From Nitrospira sp. (GTDB lineage Bacteria > Nitrospirota > Nitrospiria > Nitrospirales > Nitrospiraceae): a DNA stretch of 64,000 nt. Where the stretch lies: positions 99,768-163,767 of the forward strand of contig JANDJE010000003.1 of assembly GCA_024331095.1 (NCBI GenBank), read 5' to 3'. Numbering within the stretch: position 1 is the stretch's first letter; the number at the start of each line of letters is the position of its first letter. The position numbers and the translations under genes are program-made. This document shows positions 32,080-43,690 of this stretch, in pieces. The notes below the pieces were generated by a model. That model was not told the DNA's origin. It saw only the letters and a program-made list of their open reading frames with translations, and made no database searches.

Positions 32080-33660
32080 ATGAAGGGATGGCGGTGCGCC
32101 GCGGTCGTAACTCTGCTGATGCTTGTGTCGGCGGTGACGGACCCGCAACAAAGGTTGCTGTTTGCGGAGGAGGTATCTTCGCAACCATCCGAAACGGCTT
32201 CCGCTTCCGTCGCCGTTCTTTCCATTGAACAGGCGCTTTTGGGAATTCAAAGCGACGATGCCGCGGTTCGTCAGGCATCGGCCACATTTCTTATTGAGAA
32301 AGGAGATGCCGGGCTCATTCCAAAGCTTGACGACATTCGAGCAGAAGGCTCGCGGATCGTGCGTCAGACCATTAAGCCGGTCGTTGACCTCCTCAAGAAC
32401 AAAGCAAATTTGACGAATGAATCGCCTGATTTCAGGCGATCGGCCGCCGCCGATCTCGCTTTGACGGGTCGGGTCGAGGCCATTCCATATCTGAAGGAAG
32501 CGGCGGACAAGGAAGACGTCTGGTGGGTTCGATATACGATGGAGGAATCGTGGCATCTTCTTGAGCTGAACTCCGACGATCCGGCCGTTCGGCTGGAAGC
32601 CGTCAAGAAGTTGGGCGAACTTCGAAGCCTCAACAGCCTGAGTACGTTGAAAGAGCTGATTGAAGCGGGCGAGCAGTCCGAAGCAACGGAGCAACAAAAG
32701 GAGTTGGCCGCGGCAGGAAGGGCCGCGGTGGAACGAATTGAAACTTGGTCCATGTGGGCCGGTGTGTTGGAGACCCTGTTCCGAGGCATCAGCCTGAGTT
32801 CCATTCTCCTCATCATGTCTCTCGGCCTCGCTATTGTGTTCGGTCTCATGGGCGTGATCAACATGGCTCATGGTGAGCTGATGATGATCGGCGCCTATGC
32901 CACGTATGTCACCCAACAGGCGTTTATCGCCTGGTTTTCTCCGGACGTCTTCGATTGGTACTTCCCGGCGGCCCTCCCTGTGGCCTTTCTCACCGCGGCG
33001 GCGGTCGGGTGGGTCCTCGAAGCCACGGTGATCCGGTTTCTCTATGGCCGTCTCCTAGAAACGCTGCTGGCGACGTGGGGAATCAGCTTGATTCTCATGC
33101 AGGCGGCCCGGGTGTACTTCGGTGATCTCACGGCCGTCATTGCGCCGCAGGCATTGAGAGGAGGAGCGCAAGTGATGGTGGGAGTCTATCTCCCCTACAA
33201 CAGGATTTTCATCATCGTCCTGTCCATCGTGTGCGTCGTCGGCGTGTATTACCTCCTGTTTCGCTCGAATTTGGGAATGCGCGTCAGAGCCGTCACGCAG
33301 AATCGAAATATGAGCGCGTGTCTGGGCATTCCGACCCGGAAAGTCGATTCCTACACGTTTGCGTTCGCCTCGGGGCTAGCCGGGGTTGCCGGATGGGCTC
33401 TGACGATGGTGGGCAACGTCGATCCGGGCCTTGGACAAAACTACATCGTCGATTCCTTCATGGTGGTCGTGACCGGGGGAGTCGGCAAACTGGCTGGGAC
33501 GATATGGGCCTCGTTGGGGATCGGAGGCTTGAACAAGGTCATCGAGCCGTTCACCGGAGCGGTGTACGGAAAGGTGTTTATTCTCCTCGGAGTGATTCTT
33601 TTCTTGCAATGGCGGCCGTCCGGTCTCTTTGCCGCGAAAGGGAGAAGCGCCGATGCCTGA
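32080..33660 (+). CDS. urtB: Urea ABC transporter permease UrtB
   Basis: LAIVFGLMGVINMAHGELMMIGAYATYVTQ; long N-terminal HEAT-like domain as in UrtB. Confidence 0.94.
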   Translation: MKGWRCAAVVTLLMLVSAVTDPQQRLLFAEEVSSQPSETASASVAVLSIEQALLGIQSDDAAVRQASATFLIEKGDAGLIPKLDDIRAEGSRIVRQTIKPVVDLLKNKANLTNESPDFRRSAAADLALTGRVEAIPYLKEAADKEDVWWVRYTMEESWHLLELNSDDPAVRLEAVKKLGELRSLNSLSTLKELIEAGEQSEATEQQKELAAAGRAAVERIETWSMWAGVLETLFRGISLSSILLIMSLGLAIVFGLMGVINMAHGELMMIGAYATYVTQQAFIAWFSPDVFDWYFPAALPVAFLTAAAVGWVLEATVIRFLYGRLLETLLATWGISLILMQAARVYFGDLTAVIAPQALRGGAQVMVGVYLPYNRIFIIVLSIVCVVGVYYLLFRSNLGMRVRAVTQNRNMSACLGIPTRKVDSYTFAFASGLAGVAGWALTMVGNVDPGLGQNYIVDSFMVVVTGGVGKLAGTIWASLGIGGLNKVIEPFTGAVYGKVFILLGVILFLQWRPSGLFAAKGRSADA

Positions 33661-34786
33661 ACCGATGCGTTCACCGCAGGACAGCCGTGAGACATGGCCC
33701 TTTTATTCGGCGGTCGCGCTCTTTCTGATTGTGCTGCCGCTGTTGAACGTGTTGCCTCCGGAAGATTCCTGGCTGCACCTATCTGACTTTAGGTTGAATC
33801 AATTCGGCAAGTTTCTTTGTTTCGCCATCTTGGCGATCGGGCTCGATCTGACTTGGGGCTATTGCGGTGTACTGAGTTTGGGGCAAGGGGTGTTTTTCGG
33901 GTTCGGCGCCTATTGCATGGGCATGTATTTGGCGTTGCAGATTGGGAAGGAAAGTGTCTATGGCAGCGACCTTCCGGATTTCATGGTATGGACTCAAGTC
34001 AAAGAGCTCCCCTGGTTCTGGGTCCCGTTCAAGAGTTTTTGGGCCGGCCTCTTGGGGGCGATTCTTGTCCCCGTGCTCTTTGCCACCATTTTCGGGTTTC
34101 TGGCCTTTCGCAGCAGAATCAAGGGCGTGTATTTTGCCATCATTACCCAAGCTCTTGCCTTTGCTGCGTGGCTGGTTTTCAACCGCAACGAGACGCGGTT
34201 GGGAGGAACGAACGGCCTGACGGATTTCAAACAAATTCTCGGCTTCCGACTTTCGGACCCCTCCACGCAACGGGGCCTCTACATCTTGACGGTGCTGGCG
34301 CTGATCGGCGCCTACCTGCTCTGTCGCTGGATTGTCGAATCGAGGACCGGAAAGGTCTTGGTCGCCATAAGGGACAGCGAATCGCGAGTCGTGTTCTCAG
34401 GTTACACTCCCTGGGTCTATAAATTGTTCGTCTTCGTCGTGGCGGCGGGGCTGGCTGGACTGGCGGGGTTGTTGTATGTGCCGCAGGTCGGGATCATCAC
34501 GCCGGCGCAGATCGGGGTCCTGCCGTCGCTTGAGGTGGTCATTTGGGTGGCGGTCGGAGGACGGGGTACGTTGGTAGGGGCGGTGTTGGGGGCGGTGACG
34601 GTGAACTATGGCCGCAGTGTCTTGACGAACTATTTTCCTGAAGCCTGGCCGTTCATTCTAGGCGGACTTTTCGTCGTCGTTGTGACGATGTTTCCGGACG
34701 GACTGATCGGCATATTGAGGAAGCTTTTCTCCGGCGGGCCCCCGGCTCCGGGACTTGCCGTGCAGAAAGCACAAGGAGGATCGTGA
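33653..34786 (+). CDS. urtC: Urea ABC transporter permease UrtC
   Basis: LDLTWGYCGVLSLGQGVFFGFGAYCMGMYL; position in operon. Confidence 0.94.
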   Translation: MPEPMRSPQDSRETWPFYSAVALFLIVLPLLNVLPPEDSWLHLSDFRLNQFGKFLCFAILAIGLDLTWGYCGVLSLGQGVFFGFGAYCMGMYLALQIGKESVYGSDLPDFMVWTQVKELPWFWVPFKSFWAGLLGAILVPVLFATIFGFLAFRSRIKGVYFAIITQALAFAAWLVFNRNETRLGGTNGLTDFKQILGFRLSDPSTQRGLYILTVLALIGAYLLCRWIVESRTGKVLVAIRDSESRVVFSGYTPWVYKLFVFVVAAGLAGLAGLLYVPQVGIITPAQIGVLPSLEVVIWVAVGGRGTLVGAVLGAVTVNYGRSVLTNYFPEAWPFILGGLFVVVVTMFPDGLIGILRKLFSGGPPAPGLAVQKAQGGS

Positions 34787-34787
34787 C

Positions 34788-35552
34788 GTGGCCGAGGATC
34801 GCTTCATTCTCCGATGCGAAAACGTGACGGTTGATTATGACGGATTCAAGGCGCTCAACAACTGCAACTTCAGCGTCCGCCACAACGAACTTCGCGTGGT
34901 GATCGGGCCGAACGGTGCCGGCAAGACGACGCTGCTGGACGTGATTTGTGGAAAAACCAAACCGTTTTCCGGGAAGGTCATCTTCGGCGACAACGTTGAT
35001 TTGACGACGAAGAACGCGGAGACCATTGCGAAACTGGGGGTGGGCCGCAAGTTTCAAGCCCCCTCGATCTATGGCAATCTTTCGGTGTGGGAGAATTTGG
35101 ATCTGTCGCTCAAACGCACCAGCAAGGGAGTGTTCTCTACCTTGATCGGCAAGTCGACGCCGGCCGAGCGTGCACGAATCGAAGAAACACTGGAGATGAT
35201 CGGGCTCGAGGCCCATGCGTACGACAGGGCCGGTTCGCTCTCGCACGGTCAAAAACAGTGGTTGGAAATCGGCATGGTGATCTTGCAAGACCCGGCGTTG
35301 CTTCTTGTGGACGAGCCGGTTGCCGGCATGAGCGATAAGGAAACGGAGCAAACGGGACGGCTCTTGCAAGCCCTTTCCGAAAAACAGGCTATTGTCGTCA
35401 TCGAGCACGACATGGATTTTGTAAGACAAATCGCCCGTATCGTCACGGTGCTGGCGGAAGGGACGGTTATTTGTGAAGGGACGGTCGAGCACGTCCAGGC
35501 GGACGATCAGGTGAGAGAAATCTACCTGGGACGAGCCAAAGTCGCCCATTAG
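34788..35552 (+). CDS. urtD: Urea ABC transporter ATP-binding protein UrtD (GTG start)
   Basis: GPNGAGKTTLLDVICGKTKP; SLSHGQKQWLEIGMVILQDPALLLVDEPVAGM. Confidence 0.94.
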   Translation: MAEDRFILRCENVTVDYDGFKALNNCNFSVRHNELRVVIGPNGAGKTTLLDVICGKTKPFSGKVIFGDNVDLTTKNAETIAKLGVGRKFQAPSIYGNLSVWENLDLSLKRTSKGVFSTLIGKSTPAERARIEETLEMIGLEAHAYDRAGSLSHGQKQWLEIGMVILQDPALLLVDEPVAGMSDKETEQTGRLLQALSEKQAIVVIEHDMDFVRQIARIVTVLAEGTVICEGTVEHVQADDQVREIYLGRAKVAH

Positions 35553-35596
35553 CGCTGGCGTATCCTGCGTTCCGACGTGACAGAGGATCGGAAGTC

Positions 35597-36310
35597 ATGG
35601 TGCTGAAACTTGATAACGTCAACGCCTACTATGGAGAGAGTCACATTCTACGGAATGTGTCCTTCACAATCGACCCCGGCGAAGTGGTCTGTTTGATGGG
35701 TAGAAACGGGGTGGGAAAAACCACGACCCTGAAGACTTTAACGGGTTTGCTGCCGGTGAAGGGCGGAACCATCATGTTCGACGGCAAGGACGTTACTCAT
35801 TGGAAAACGGATCTTCGGGCGAAATACGGTTTGGCCTACGTGCCTCAAGGACGGGAAATCATTCCGCATCTGACCGTCCGCGAGAACCTCCTGCTCGGCT
35901 ATTGGAACCGTCCCAAAATGAGGGGTGACATATCAGAAAAAGATGCGTTCGACGAGGTCTATCAACTGTTTCCCAAACTGACGCAAATCCTCCATCGGCC
36001 GGGCGGTGTTTTGAGCGGTGGAGAACAACAGCAGTTGGCGATCGGCCGCGCGATCTTGTCCAATCCCAAATTGCTCTTGCTCGATGAGCCGACGGAAGGC
36101 ATTCAGCCCTCCATCGTGGATCATATCGAAGACGTCATTATCGGTTTCAAAAAGTCCCGGCGGTTCGCGATATTATTGGTGGAACAAGGGCTTCATTTTG
36201 CCGCCCGCTTGGCTGAGAAATACGTGATCATGGCCAGGGGCGCCGTCAAGGCGCAGGGAAAGAGCACTGAGTTGAGCGCGGAGATGGTTCGGCAGCATCT
36301 GACGGTCTAA
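35597..36310 (+). CDS. urtE: Urea ABC transporter ATP-binding protein UrtE
   Basis: YYGESHILRNVSF; GRNGVGKTTTLKTLTG; LSGGEQQQLAIGRAILSNPKLLLLDEPTEGIQPSIV. Confidence 0.95.
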   Translation: MVLKLDNVNAYYGESHILRNVSFTIDPGEVVCLMGRNGVGKTTTLKTLTGLLPVKGGTIMFDGKDVTHWKTDLRAKYGLAYVPQGREIIPHLTVRENLLLGYWNRPKMRGDISEKDAFDEVYQLFPKLTQILHRPGGVLSGGEQQQLAIGRAILSNPKLLLLDEPTEGIQPSIVDHIEDVIIGFKKSRRFAILLVEQGLHFAARLAEKYVIMARGAVKAQGKSTELSAEMVRQHLTV

Positions 36311-36426
36311 AGCGGTTGATTGCCGCGTATCTTCATTCTTTGAAAGACAGGCAAAGGTCGACAGTGCATTCAGCGGTTCGGTTTGAAAAAGATTGACGGC
36401 TAGATTGGCGGGCAGGAGGAGGATCC

Positions 36427-36729
36427 ATGCGGCTCACTCCGAGAGAACAGGAGAAGTTGTTAATTTATACAGCAGGACAGTTGGCGGCCGACCGGAAAAA
36501 GCGCGGTCTTCAGCTTAACCATCCGGAAGCGGTCGCGTATTTGACCGCCGCCGTTCTTGAAGGCATTCGAGACGGCATGTCGGTGGCTGACCTGATGACG
36601 TACGGCACCACGCTGCTTTCTCGCAAGGACGTGATGCCGGGCGTACCGGAAATGATTCATGAACTGCAGGTCGAGGGTACTTTCCCGGACGGGACCAAGC
36701 TAGTCACCATCCATGATCCGATCCGCTAG
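36427..36729 (+). CDS. ureA: Urease subunit gamma
   Basis: [50 protein letters not shown]. Confidence 0.97.
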   Translation: MRLTPREQEKLLIYTAGQLAADRKKRGLQLNHPEAVAYLTAAVLEGIRDGMSVADLMTYGTTLLSRKDVMPGVPEMIHELQVEGTFPDGTKLVTIHDPIR

Positions 36730-36799
36730 ACGGTCAGTCTGGTCGTGGACTGCAATGGCGGTTCATTCCTGTGGGAATTCTTTTAGGAGGCGCGATGCT

Positions 36800-37270
36800 A
36801 TGACCAAGAAATCCGGGAAAGCAAAGACTGCTTCGACGCCGAAACGGGGCTCCATGGCTTCTTTGATCAAAAACGAATTGACCAGGCCGGTCGTTCCAGG
36901 ACAGGTATTCTTGGCCGCCGGTGATATTGAAGCCAATGCCGGCCGTCCGATCAGAGAATTGACCGTCACGAATACGGGTGACCGTCCCATTCAAGTCGGG
37001 TCGCACTGCCATTTTTTCGAGGCTAACCGCGCGTTGAGATTCGACCGGGAGCAAGCGTTCGGATTTCGACTGTCGATTCCCGCTGGGACGGCGGTGCGGT
37101 TTGAACCGGGAGAAGAAAAGCGAGTGACGATCGTTGCGTTGGCCGGAAGACGGATGGCGTACGGCATCAATGCCCTGACGGAAGGATCGTTGGACGATCC
37201 CGAGGTCAACTCGAAGGCGCTCGCTCGGGCGGCGGAGTCAGGATTTTCCGGCAAAGGAGGGACAGCGTGA
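36800..37270 (+). CDS. ureB: Urease subunit beta
   Basis: [55 protein letters not shown] at 36800 behind taggaggcgcg. Confidence 0.96.
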   Translation: MTKKSGKAKTASTPKRGSMASLIKNELTRPVVPGQVFLAAGDIEANAGRPIRELTVTNTGDRPIQVGSHCHFFEANRALRFDREQAFGFRLSIPAGTAVRFEPGEEKRVTIVALAGRRMAYGINALTEGSLDDPEVNSKALARAAESGFSGKGGTA

Positions 37271-38991
37271 AAATTCCACGCAAACAATACGTCGATCTCT
37301 TCGGTCCCACCGTCGGAGACCGCATCAGGTTGGCCGACACGGAGTTGTTGATCGAGGTGGAAAAAGACCTTACGTCGTACGGAGATGAGGCGGTCTTCGG
37401 CGGCGGCAAGGTGTTGCGGGATGGAATGGGGCAATCGCCTCGCGCCACCAGCGCGGGCGGTGCGCTTGATACGGTGATCACCAACGCCGTCATCCTCGAT
37501 TACTGGGGGATCGTCAAAGCGGATATCGGGATCAAGGATGGACGCATCGTCGGAGTCGGCAAGGCCGGCAATCCCGATCTCATGCCCAACGTGACGCCAG
37601 GGATGGAAGTGGGGGCCGGGACGGAAGCCATCTCTGCCGAAGGCTGTATTGTGACCGCCGGCGGCGTGGAAACACATATCCATTTTATATGTCCTCAACA
37701 GTATTGGGAGGCGCTTTCAGCCGGTATCACGACCATGATCGGCGGGGGAACCGGTCCGGCGACCGGAACGAACGCGACGACTTGCACTCCGGGACCGTGG
37801 AATATTCATCGCATGTTGGAAGCTTCTGATGGCATCCCCATCAATCTTGGGTTTTTGGGGAAAGGTAACTCTTCGCGGCCCGAGGGATTGAACGAGCAGA
37901 TCGAGGCCGGGGCGATCGGCTTGAAGTTGCACGAAGACTGGGGGACGACCCCGGCCGCGATCGATACCTGTTTAAGCGTCGCCGACCGATACGATGTCCA
38001 AGTGGCCATCCATACGGATACGTTGAACGAAGCCGGATTCGTCGAGGACACGATTCGGGCCTTCAAAGGCCGGACAATTCATTCATTCCATACGGAGGGA
38101 GCGGGCGGCGGCCATGCGCCGGACATCATCAAGGTCTGCGGCGAGCCCAACGTGCTGCCGTCGTCCACAAATCCCACGATGCCCTTCACGGTTAATACAA
38201 TGGACGAGCATTTAGATATGCTTATCGTCTGCCATCATTTGAACAAACGAGTTCCGGAAGATGTGGCCTTCGCGGAATCCCGAATCCGTCGGGAGACGAT
38301 CGCGGCGGAAGACATCCTGCATGACTTAGGCGCGATAAGCATGATGTCATCTGACTCCCAGGCCATGGGCCGGATCGGAGAGGTGATCATCCGGACTTGG
38401 CAGACGGCTCATAAAATGAAAGTTCAGCGGGGACACCTTGCTTCACCAGACGGGCAGGATTCCGAACACCATGACAATTTCCGGGCGAAACGGTATGTGG
38501 CCAAGTACACGATCAACCCCGCCATCGCTCATGGGATCGCCCATGAGGTTGGTTCGGTGGAGGTCGGCAAGATCGCGGACCTCGTAATTTGGAAGCCGGC
38601 GTTTTTCGGGGTGAAGCCGGAGATGGTGTTAAAAGGCGGGTTTATCGCCCAAGCGCAGATGGGAGATCCGAATGCGTCCATTCCGACGCCGGAGCCGATC
38701 ATCAGTCGACCGATGTTCGGCTCGTTCGGACGGGCGCTCTATAGCACCAGTTTGACCTTTGTGTCCCAGGCGTCGCTGGACCGGGAAATTCCAAAGAACC
38801 TGGGCTTGCAAAAGCGCGTCGTTGCGGTGAAGAACTGCCGCGCCGTCAGGAAACGCGATCTGAAACTGAATGATTACTTGCCCAAGATTGAGGTCGATCC
38901 AGAAACGTATGTGGTGACCGCGGACGGGGTGCGGCTTACCTGTGAGCCAGCGATCGTGCTGCCGATGGCTCAGCGATATTTTCTCTTTTAG
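37267..38991 (+). CDS. ureC: Urease subunit alpha
   Basis: [36 protein letters not shown] carbamylated Lys; [21 protein letters not shown] active-site flap. Confidence 0.98.
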   Translation: MKIPRKQYVDLFGPTVGDRIRLADTELLIEVEKDLTSYGDEAVFGGGKVLRDGMGQSPRATSAGGALDTVITNAVILDYWGIVKADIGIKDGRIVGVGKAGNPDLMPNVTPGMEVGAGTEAISAEGCIVTAGGVETHIHFICPQQYWEALSAGITTMIGGGTGPATGTNATTCTPGPWNIHRMLEASDGIPINLGFLGKGNSSRPEGLNEQIEAGAIGLKLHEDWGTTPAAIDTCLSVADRYDVQVAIHTDTLNEAGFVEDTIRAFKGRTIHSFHTEGAGGGHAPDIIKVCGEPNVLPSSTNPTMPFTVNTMDEHLDMLIVCHHLNKRVPEDVAFAESRIRRETIAAEDILHDLGAISMMSSDSQAMGRIGEVIIRTWQTAHKMKVQRGHLASPDGQDSEHHDNFRAKRYVAKYTINPAIAHGIAHEVGSVEVGKIADLVIWKPAFFGVKPEMVLKGGFIAQAQMGDPNASIPTPEPIISRPMFGSFGRALYSTSLTFVSQASLDREIPKNLGLQKRVVAVKNCRAVRKRDLKLNDYLPKIEVDPETYVVTADGVRLTCEPAIVLPMAQRYFLF

Positions 38992-39028
38992 CGACAGCAA
39001 GACTGCGGGGGAGAAAGACGTCGGCCCA

Positions 39029-39715
39029 ATGAATACGAGGGCGTTGCTGGAGGGGCTGAGATTTGCGGATACCTTTTTCCCGTCCGGGGGGTATGCGTTT
39101 TCTTCGGGACTGGAAGCGGCTGTTCAAGACGGCGCGGTTCGGGATTCGGCTCAACTCGCTCGATACGGTGAGGATCTGCTGCGTGGGGGGATGAGTCGGC
39201 GGGAGGCGTTGGCGGCAAAATCGGCGAGCCGAGCCGGATCGATCGGTTCGTTACCTGCGGCCGTCTGTCTGGATCACGAATTGGATGCCATGAAATTAAG
39301 CCGCGAATCCCGCTTGGCCAGTCGCCAGATGGGACGACAGGTTGTTAAAATTGCCGCGGACCAACTGCCCGGTCAAGCAATCGTACATGACTATCGGGAG
39401 GCCGTTGAAGCGAACCGAGCCCCAGGGCACTTGGCCGTCGGTCTGGGATTGACGTTGGGCGCCTGCGGCTGGAGCAGCCGAGAAACGGTCGCAGCGTTTC
39501 TTTATCAAACGGCCGTGGGGCTCGTGTCAGCTGCCATGCGGCTTTGTCCCATCGGTCAGCGCGAAGGACAGCGGGTTTTGGGTCAGTGGCTTCCATTGAT
39601 CGATCGCATCAGTCGAGAGATTGATATCAAGACCCCCATGAGTTCGTGGTCGCCTCTCCAAGACATTTATGCTATGCGCCATAGTCAGTTGGAGTGGAGG
39701 CTGTTTCGGTCTTAA
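39029..39715 (+). CDS. ureF: Urease accessory protein UreF
   Basis: [24 protein letters not shown]; position between ureC and ureG. Confidence 0.9.
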   Translation: MNTRALLEGLRFADTFFPSGGYAFSSGLEAAVQDGAVRDSAQLARYGEDLLRGGMSRREALAAKSASRAGSIGSLPAAVCLDHELDAMKLSRESRLASRQMGRQVVKIAADQLPGQAIVHDYREAVEANRAPGHLAVGLGLTLGACGWSSRETVAAFLYQTAVGLVSAAMRLCPIGQREGQRVLGQWLPLIDRISREIDIKTPMSSWSPLQDIYAMRHSQLEWRLFRS

Positions 39716-39771
39716 GGACGAGTGTAGGCGTAGAGAGGGTGGGCGGAGGAACGGTACATTTTGGTGTTCTT

Positions 39772-40446
39772 ATGCATGATCTGAATCATGGACATCATCA
39801 CGGCGGGATAGAGCCCACTCAAGCCAGAGCGAAGGGTGTTCCGGTCATCGGCGTAGGAGGGCCGGTTGGGTCGGGCAAGACCGCGCTCGTCGAAGCACTG
39901 TGTCGTCGCCTCCGGGATCGATATAGCCTGGCCGCCGTGACGAACGACATCTTCACGAAAATCGACGCGGAGATTTTGACCAGCCGCGCGGCCCTGCCGG
40001 TTGATCGCATCGTGGGGGTGGAAACCGGAGGCTGCCCCCACACGGCGATCCGGGAAGACGCGTCGCATAATCAAGAAGCGATCGACGATCTGTTGCGTCA
40101 TCACCCGGACGTTGAGCTGATCTTTCTGGAAAGCGGCGGCGATAACCTGGCGGCGACGTTCAGCCCTGAGTTGGTGGATCACGTGATCTACGTGATCGAC
40201 GTGGCGGGGGGAGACAAGATTCCGCGCAAGGGCGGGCCGGGGATCACACGTTCCGACCTCCTGATCATCAACAAGATGGATCTGGCCCCGTTCGTTCGGG
40301 CCGATTTATCCGTCATGGATCGGGATACCCGCCGTATGAGAGGCGATCTGCCGTTCATCTTTACCAATATATTGACCGGCGAGGGGCTTGACACTGTCGT
40401 GAATTGGGTTGAGCAGCGTATCCCCGCCAAGAACCGGTCGGTGTGA
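39772..40446 (+). CDS. ureG: Urease accessory GTPase UreG, His-rich N-terminus
   Basis: [12 protein letters not shown]...[21 protein letters not shown]...[18 protein letters not shown]. Confidence 0.96.
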   Translation: MHDLNHGHHHGGIEPTQARAKGVPVIGVGGPVGSGKTALVEALCRRLRDRYSLAAVTNDIFTKIDAEILTSRAALPVDRIVGVETGGCPHTAIREDASHNQEAIDDLLRHHPDVELIFLESGGDNLAATFSPELVDHVIYVIDVAGGDKIPRKGGPGITRSDLLIINKMDLAPFVRADLSVMDRDTRRMRGDLPFIFTNILTGEGLDTVVNWVEQRIPAKNRSV

Positions 40447-41345
40447 ACGGCATACCCCCGCTTGTGACACGGAAACGATCGCGTACCCACCTTGGCCTTG
40501 ATGGAATCGAAGCGGTAGGCCGTTTCGGTACGTTGCAGCTTGCTTACGGTGCGCGCCATGGTCGGACAATCCTGACGCGCTCGCATTGCACGACTCCCTG
40601 GCATGTGCTTCCCCCCGTGTACCTCGATGAGACGGGCGCTGCCTACACGCAGTTGGTCAATCCCTCAGGTGGGTTGGTGGGGGGGGACTGTCTCTCCATC
40701 GAACTGAACCTGGATAAGGGGGCGCACGTTCTTATTTCCACGCCGTCCGCCAACCGTGTCTATCGATCAGAAGAAAAACCGTCGGAGCAGATTGTCACGA
40801 TTACGGTTGGGTCGGGTGCCATTCTGGAATGGTTGCCCGAACAGACCATTCCATTTGCCGGATCACGGTTTCGGCAGATCATTCGCGTGCAATTGGAGCC
40901 TGGTGCGACGATTATGTTGTGGGATGTTGTTGCTGCGGGACGAATCGCTCGAGGAGAACGGTGGGCGTTTGCCACTCTAGAGAATGAAGTGCAGATTACG
41001 ACGACTTTGGGAGGAGTGCTTCTGGAACGATATAGGCTTGACCCCTCGACGGATCTTGGACAAGTCGGACTGGCGGAAGCATGGAATTACGTCGCGTCGC
41101 TCTATGTAGTCGGTGACTCGATTGCACCGGAGATCTGGAATCGGCTGGAGTCGAAAGCGGCGTCTCTGCTGGATGAACGGCCGGGGCAGGTGCTGGGGGG
41201 AGTCTCGACACCGGTCGTGCCCGGTCTTGCCGTCAAACTCTTGGCCAAGGCGGCTCCGGATTTGAACCGAATCTTCGGCGCGCTGTGGGCGGCTGTGCGC
41301 CGGGAATTATGGAATCTCCCCGCAGCATCCTTGCGAAAGTATTAA
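40443..41345 (+). CDS. ureD: Urease accessory protein UreD/UreH
   Basis: [41 protein letters not shown]...[16 protein letters not shown]. Confidence 0.93.
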   Translation: MNGIPPLVTRKRSRTHLGLDGIEAVGRFGTLQLAYGARHGRTILTRSHCTTPWHVLPPVYLDETGAAYTQLVNPSGGLVGGDCLSIELNLDKGAHVLISTPSANRVYRSEEKPSEQIVTITVGSGAILEWLPEQTIPFAGSRFRQIIRVQLEPGATIMLWDVVAAGRIARGERWAFATLENEVQITTTLGGVLLERYRLDPSTDLGQVGLAEAWNYVASLYVVGDSIAPEIWNRLESKAASLLDERPGQVLGGVSTPVVPGLAVKLLAKAAPDLNRIFGALWAAVRRELWNLPAASLRKY

Positions 41346-41370
41346 GCCGCGGTCTCCACGGTTTTTGCCA

Positions 41371-42420
41371 TCATCCGCCGGATGCGGGTCGAAGCCCGGA
41401 GCCCTTTGCCGCGGGATCACCGGCCGTTCGGAGCGACCAGGCTAATCCCAGGAATGCGAGGGTGGCGATCAGCCATTTCGATGGGTCGAAGTTGTACCAC
41501 CGCGGGCCGTTGCGATAGTCGCTCGGATAGGTGTGGTGATAATTGTGGTACCCCTCGCCGAACGTCAACAATGACACCAACCAACTGTCGCGGCTCGAAT
41601 CGGTTTGACTGTGCGGCTGGCGTCCCCAGATGTGGCAGATCGAATTGATGCAAAATGTGGAATTGAGGACGGCGAATGTTCGGCCGATGCCGGCCAGCAT
41701 GAAACAGCTCAGTCCGCCGCGCCACCCCCCGTATAGAAATCCCGCCAGAAACGGCAGCGCCAGCCCCGACAGCACGATCGGAACGTAGTACCGGTGTTGC
41801 CACATGACGATCGGATCCTGCCGGAGTCGCACTGCGTATTTTTCATCGGTGTACCGTTGTCCCACCAAGAGCCACCCGCAGTGGCTGTACCAAAATCCGC
41901 GCGTCGCGTTGTAAGGGTCGGCTTCTTGATCACAGGCCGCATGGTGCCGGATATGGTCGGCTCCCCACTTCAGCGCCGAGTTTTGGAGCGCCCATCCGCC
42001 GGCGATCAACAACCCCGCCTTGACCCAACCGGGACAGGCAAAGCTGCGGTGCGAAATCAAACGATGATAGCCGACGGTAATGCCCAGCCCGGTGACCACG
42101 TACAATAGACCGAACATCATCCAGTCAAGCCGATTGTACCCGTAGAGATATCCGAAGAGGGGGACGCCGATGACCGTCGCGGCCACAATCAGACAGAAGA
42201 GAAACACCGTTGCAAACTGAGGATAGGCGCGCCGTGGACCGGTTGAGGTTTGATCGGAAAGCCCCGAGAAAAAAGGACTGGGCGGTGGAGAGGCTTTGGA
42301 ACAATTTGATGTGTGAACCATGCAGGTGAATCGGACTCTAGATTCCCTCTGGCGAAAAAAAGAAAACCGGTAACGAAATCGGCTGCACTTTAGCAGGTTG
42401 CCGGCCGATTCGCCATTCAT
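41371..42420 (-). CDS. Acyl-CoA / fatty acid desaturase
   Basis: His boxes HRLISHRSF, DHIRHHAACD, EGYHNYHHTYPSDYRNG. Confidence 0.93.
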   Translation of the reverse strand: MNGESAGNLLKCSRFRYRFSFFRQRESRVRFTCMVHTSNCSKASPPPSPFFSGLSDQTSTGPRRAYPQFATVFLFCLIVAATVIGVPLFGYLYGYNRLDWMMFGLLYVVTGLGITVGYHRLISHRSFACPGWVKAGLLIAGGWALQNSALKWGADHIRHHAACDQEADPYNATRGFWYSHCGWLLVGQRYTDEKYAVRLRQDPIVMWQHRYYVPIVLSGLALPFLAGFLYGGWRGGLSCFMLAGIGRTFAVLNSTFCINSICHIWGRQPHSQTDSSRDSWLVSLLTFGEGYHNYHHTYPSDYRNGPRWYNFDPSKWLIATLAFLGLAWSLRTAGDPAAKGSGLRPASGG

Positions 42421-42752
42421 TTTTTATCAGGTCTGGTGTTCGGCGGCGAATCATGTCAGGCGCTATGCGGGAATTGTGATAAGGAGTGAGAATCGTCTTC
42501 TTAAGGAGAGCGAACCTGAAAGAGATTCCGTGCGTGCGATTCCACCGAAATTTTTGGTCTTGTTTGCAAAGGCGGGGTGCGGTAATATTCGTCCAAGTCA
42601 ACGAGTCCTAGGCCAGTCTTTCCGGCACGTTGCCGATCGTCGTGACACAATCCAGCGTAGGCTGTTCCCGTGTGTCGATCGGGGGGATCCGGGAGGGGAC
42701 TCCCTAGGGACGCAATGGGACCCCTAAAAGTCCATCACAAGGAGGCAATGTT

Positions 42753-43547
42753 ATGAGGCGTTCGTTATCGATCATGTTGGGCGTGGTAGCCGTCGCCGTG
42801 GTGGCGGCGCCTGTCGCGTCGTTTGCGGGCGGGACGATTTCCGGCAAAGTCACCTATGCCGGAAAATCCGAGCAGAAGGAGTTTTTATTCTCCAAATTCC
42901 CCAACCCGAATTTCTGTAATAAGATCCCGACCAAGGGCTTGGCGGAAGGAGATAAGCGGTTTATCAGGACGATCGAAGTGGGTAAGGACGGTGGATTGAA
43001 GAACGCGATCGTTGCAGTGGTGGATATCGAAGACAAAGCGTTCATGGATGGCTATGCCGGCACTGAGGTCAAGGCGGAGTTCTGTGATTTCCAGCCGTTC
43101 AGCGGCATTGTCGTCAACAATCGGCCGTTTAAGGTCGAAAATTTCGATGCCGATCCGGACGACCCCAAATCGGTGGCAGGCGTGCTTCATAACCCGCACA
43201 GTTTTGTGGTGAAGGGCGCAACTTCCGCGACCGGCTTCAACATCGGTCTTGCCAAGAAGGGTGACAAACTGGAAAAGCCGGTGGTGTTCCGCGGCGGTGC
43301 GGAGAAAGAGGGTTATTTCCGTTTGCAGTGCGATCAGCATGAGTTCATGCAGTCCTTCTTTCTTCCGGTGAACAATCCGTACTACGCGGTGGCGAAGGAA
43401 GACGGTTCGTTCGAGATCAAGGATGTTCCGGCCGGCAAGCATAAGGTGGTGGCGTGGCATCCGTTTGCCGGGAAAGCCAAGAAGATCGAGTTTGAGGTCG
43501 ATGTGACGGACGGTGGAACGGCCAATCTCAAGGCCGAGATCAAGTAA
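42753..43547 (+). CDS. Exported cupredoxin-/carboxypeptidase-regulatory-like protein with CxxHxxM site
   Basis: Signal MRRSLSIMLGVVAVAVVAAPVASFA; GTISGKVTYAG; FRLQCDQHEFMQSFFLPVNNPYYAVAKEDGSFEIKDVPAGKHKVVAWHP. Confidence 0.75.
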   Translation: MRRSLSIMLGVVAVAVVAAPVASFAGGTISGKVTYAGKSEQKEFLFSKFPNPNFCNKIPTKGLAEGDKRFIRTIEVGKDGGLKNAIVAVVDIEDKAFMDGYAGTEVKAEFCDFQPFSGIVVNNRPFKVENFDADPDDPKSVAGVLHNPHSFVVKGATSATGFNIGLAKKGDKLEKPVVFRGGAEKEGYFRLQCDQHEFMQSFFLPVNNPYYAVAKEDGSFEIKDVPAGKHKVVAWHPFAGKAKKIEFEVDVTDGGTANLKAEIK

Positions 43548-43575
43548 ACGACTTCTCTCGACTCACGGGTCTTGT

Positions 43576-43614
43576 CGAAAGGCAGCGGGCCATCCGCTGC
43601 CTTTCGTGTTTTTG
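43576..43614 (+). terminator. Rho-independent terminator
   Basis: cgaaaggcagcgg-gccat-ccgctgcctttcg, 13-bp perfect stem followed by tgttttt. Confidence 0.85.
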
Positions 43615-43690
43615 CGGAGAATCAATCCCTTCGCTCCTTGCCTTTCGATTTCCGATCTCGGTAAGATTCTTCCTTTCTGCGGCAATACTG

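Noticed and set aside
34653-35549. 298-aa minus-strand ORF antisense to urtD
   Set aside because: Antisense shadow of a clear ABC ATPase gene.
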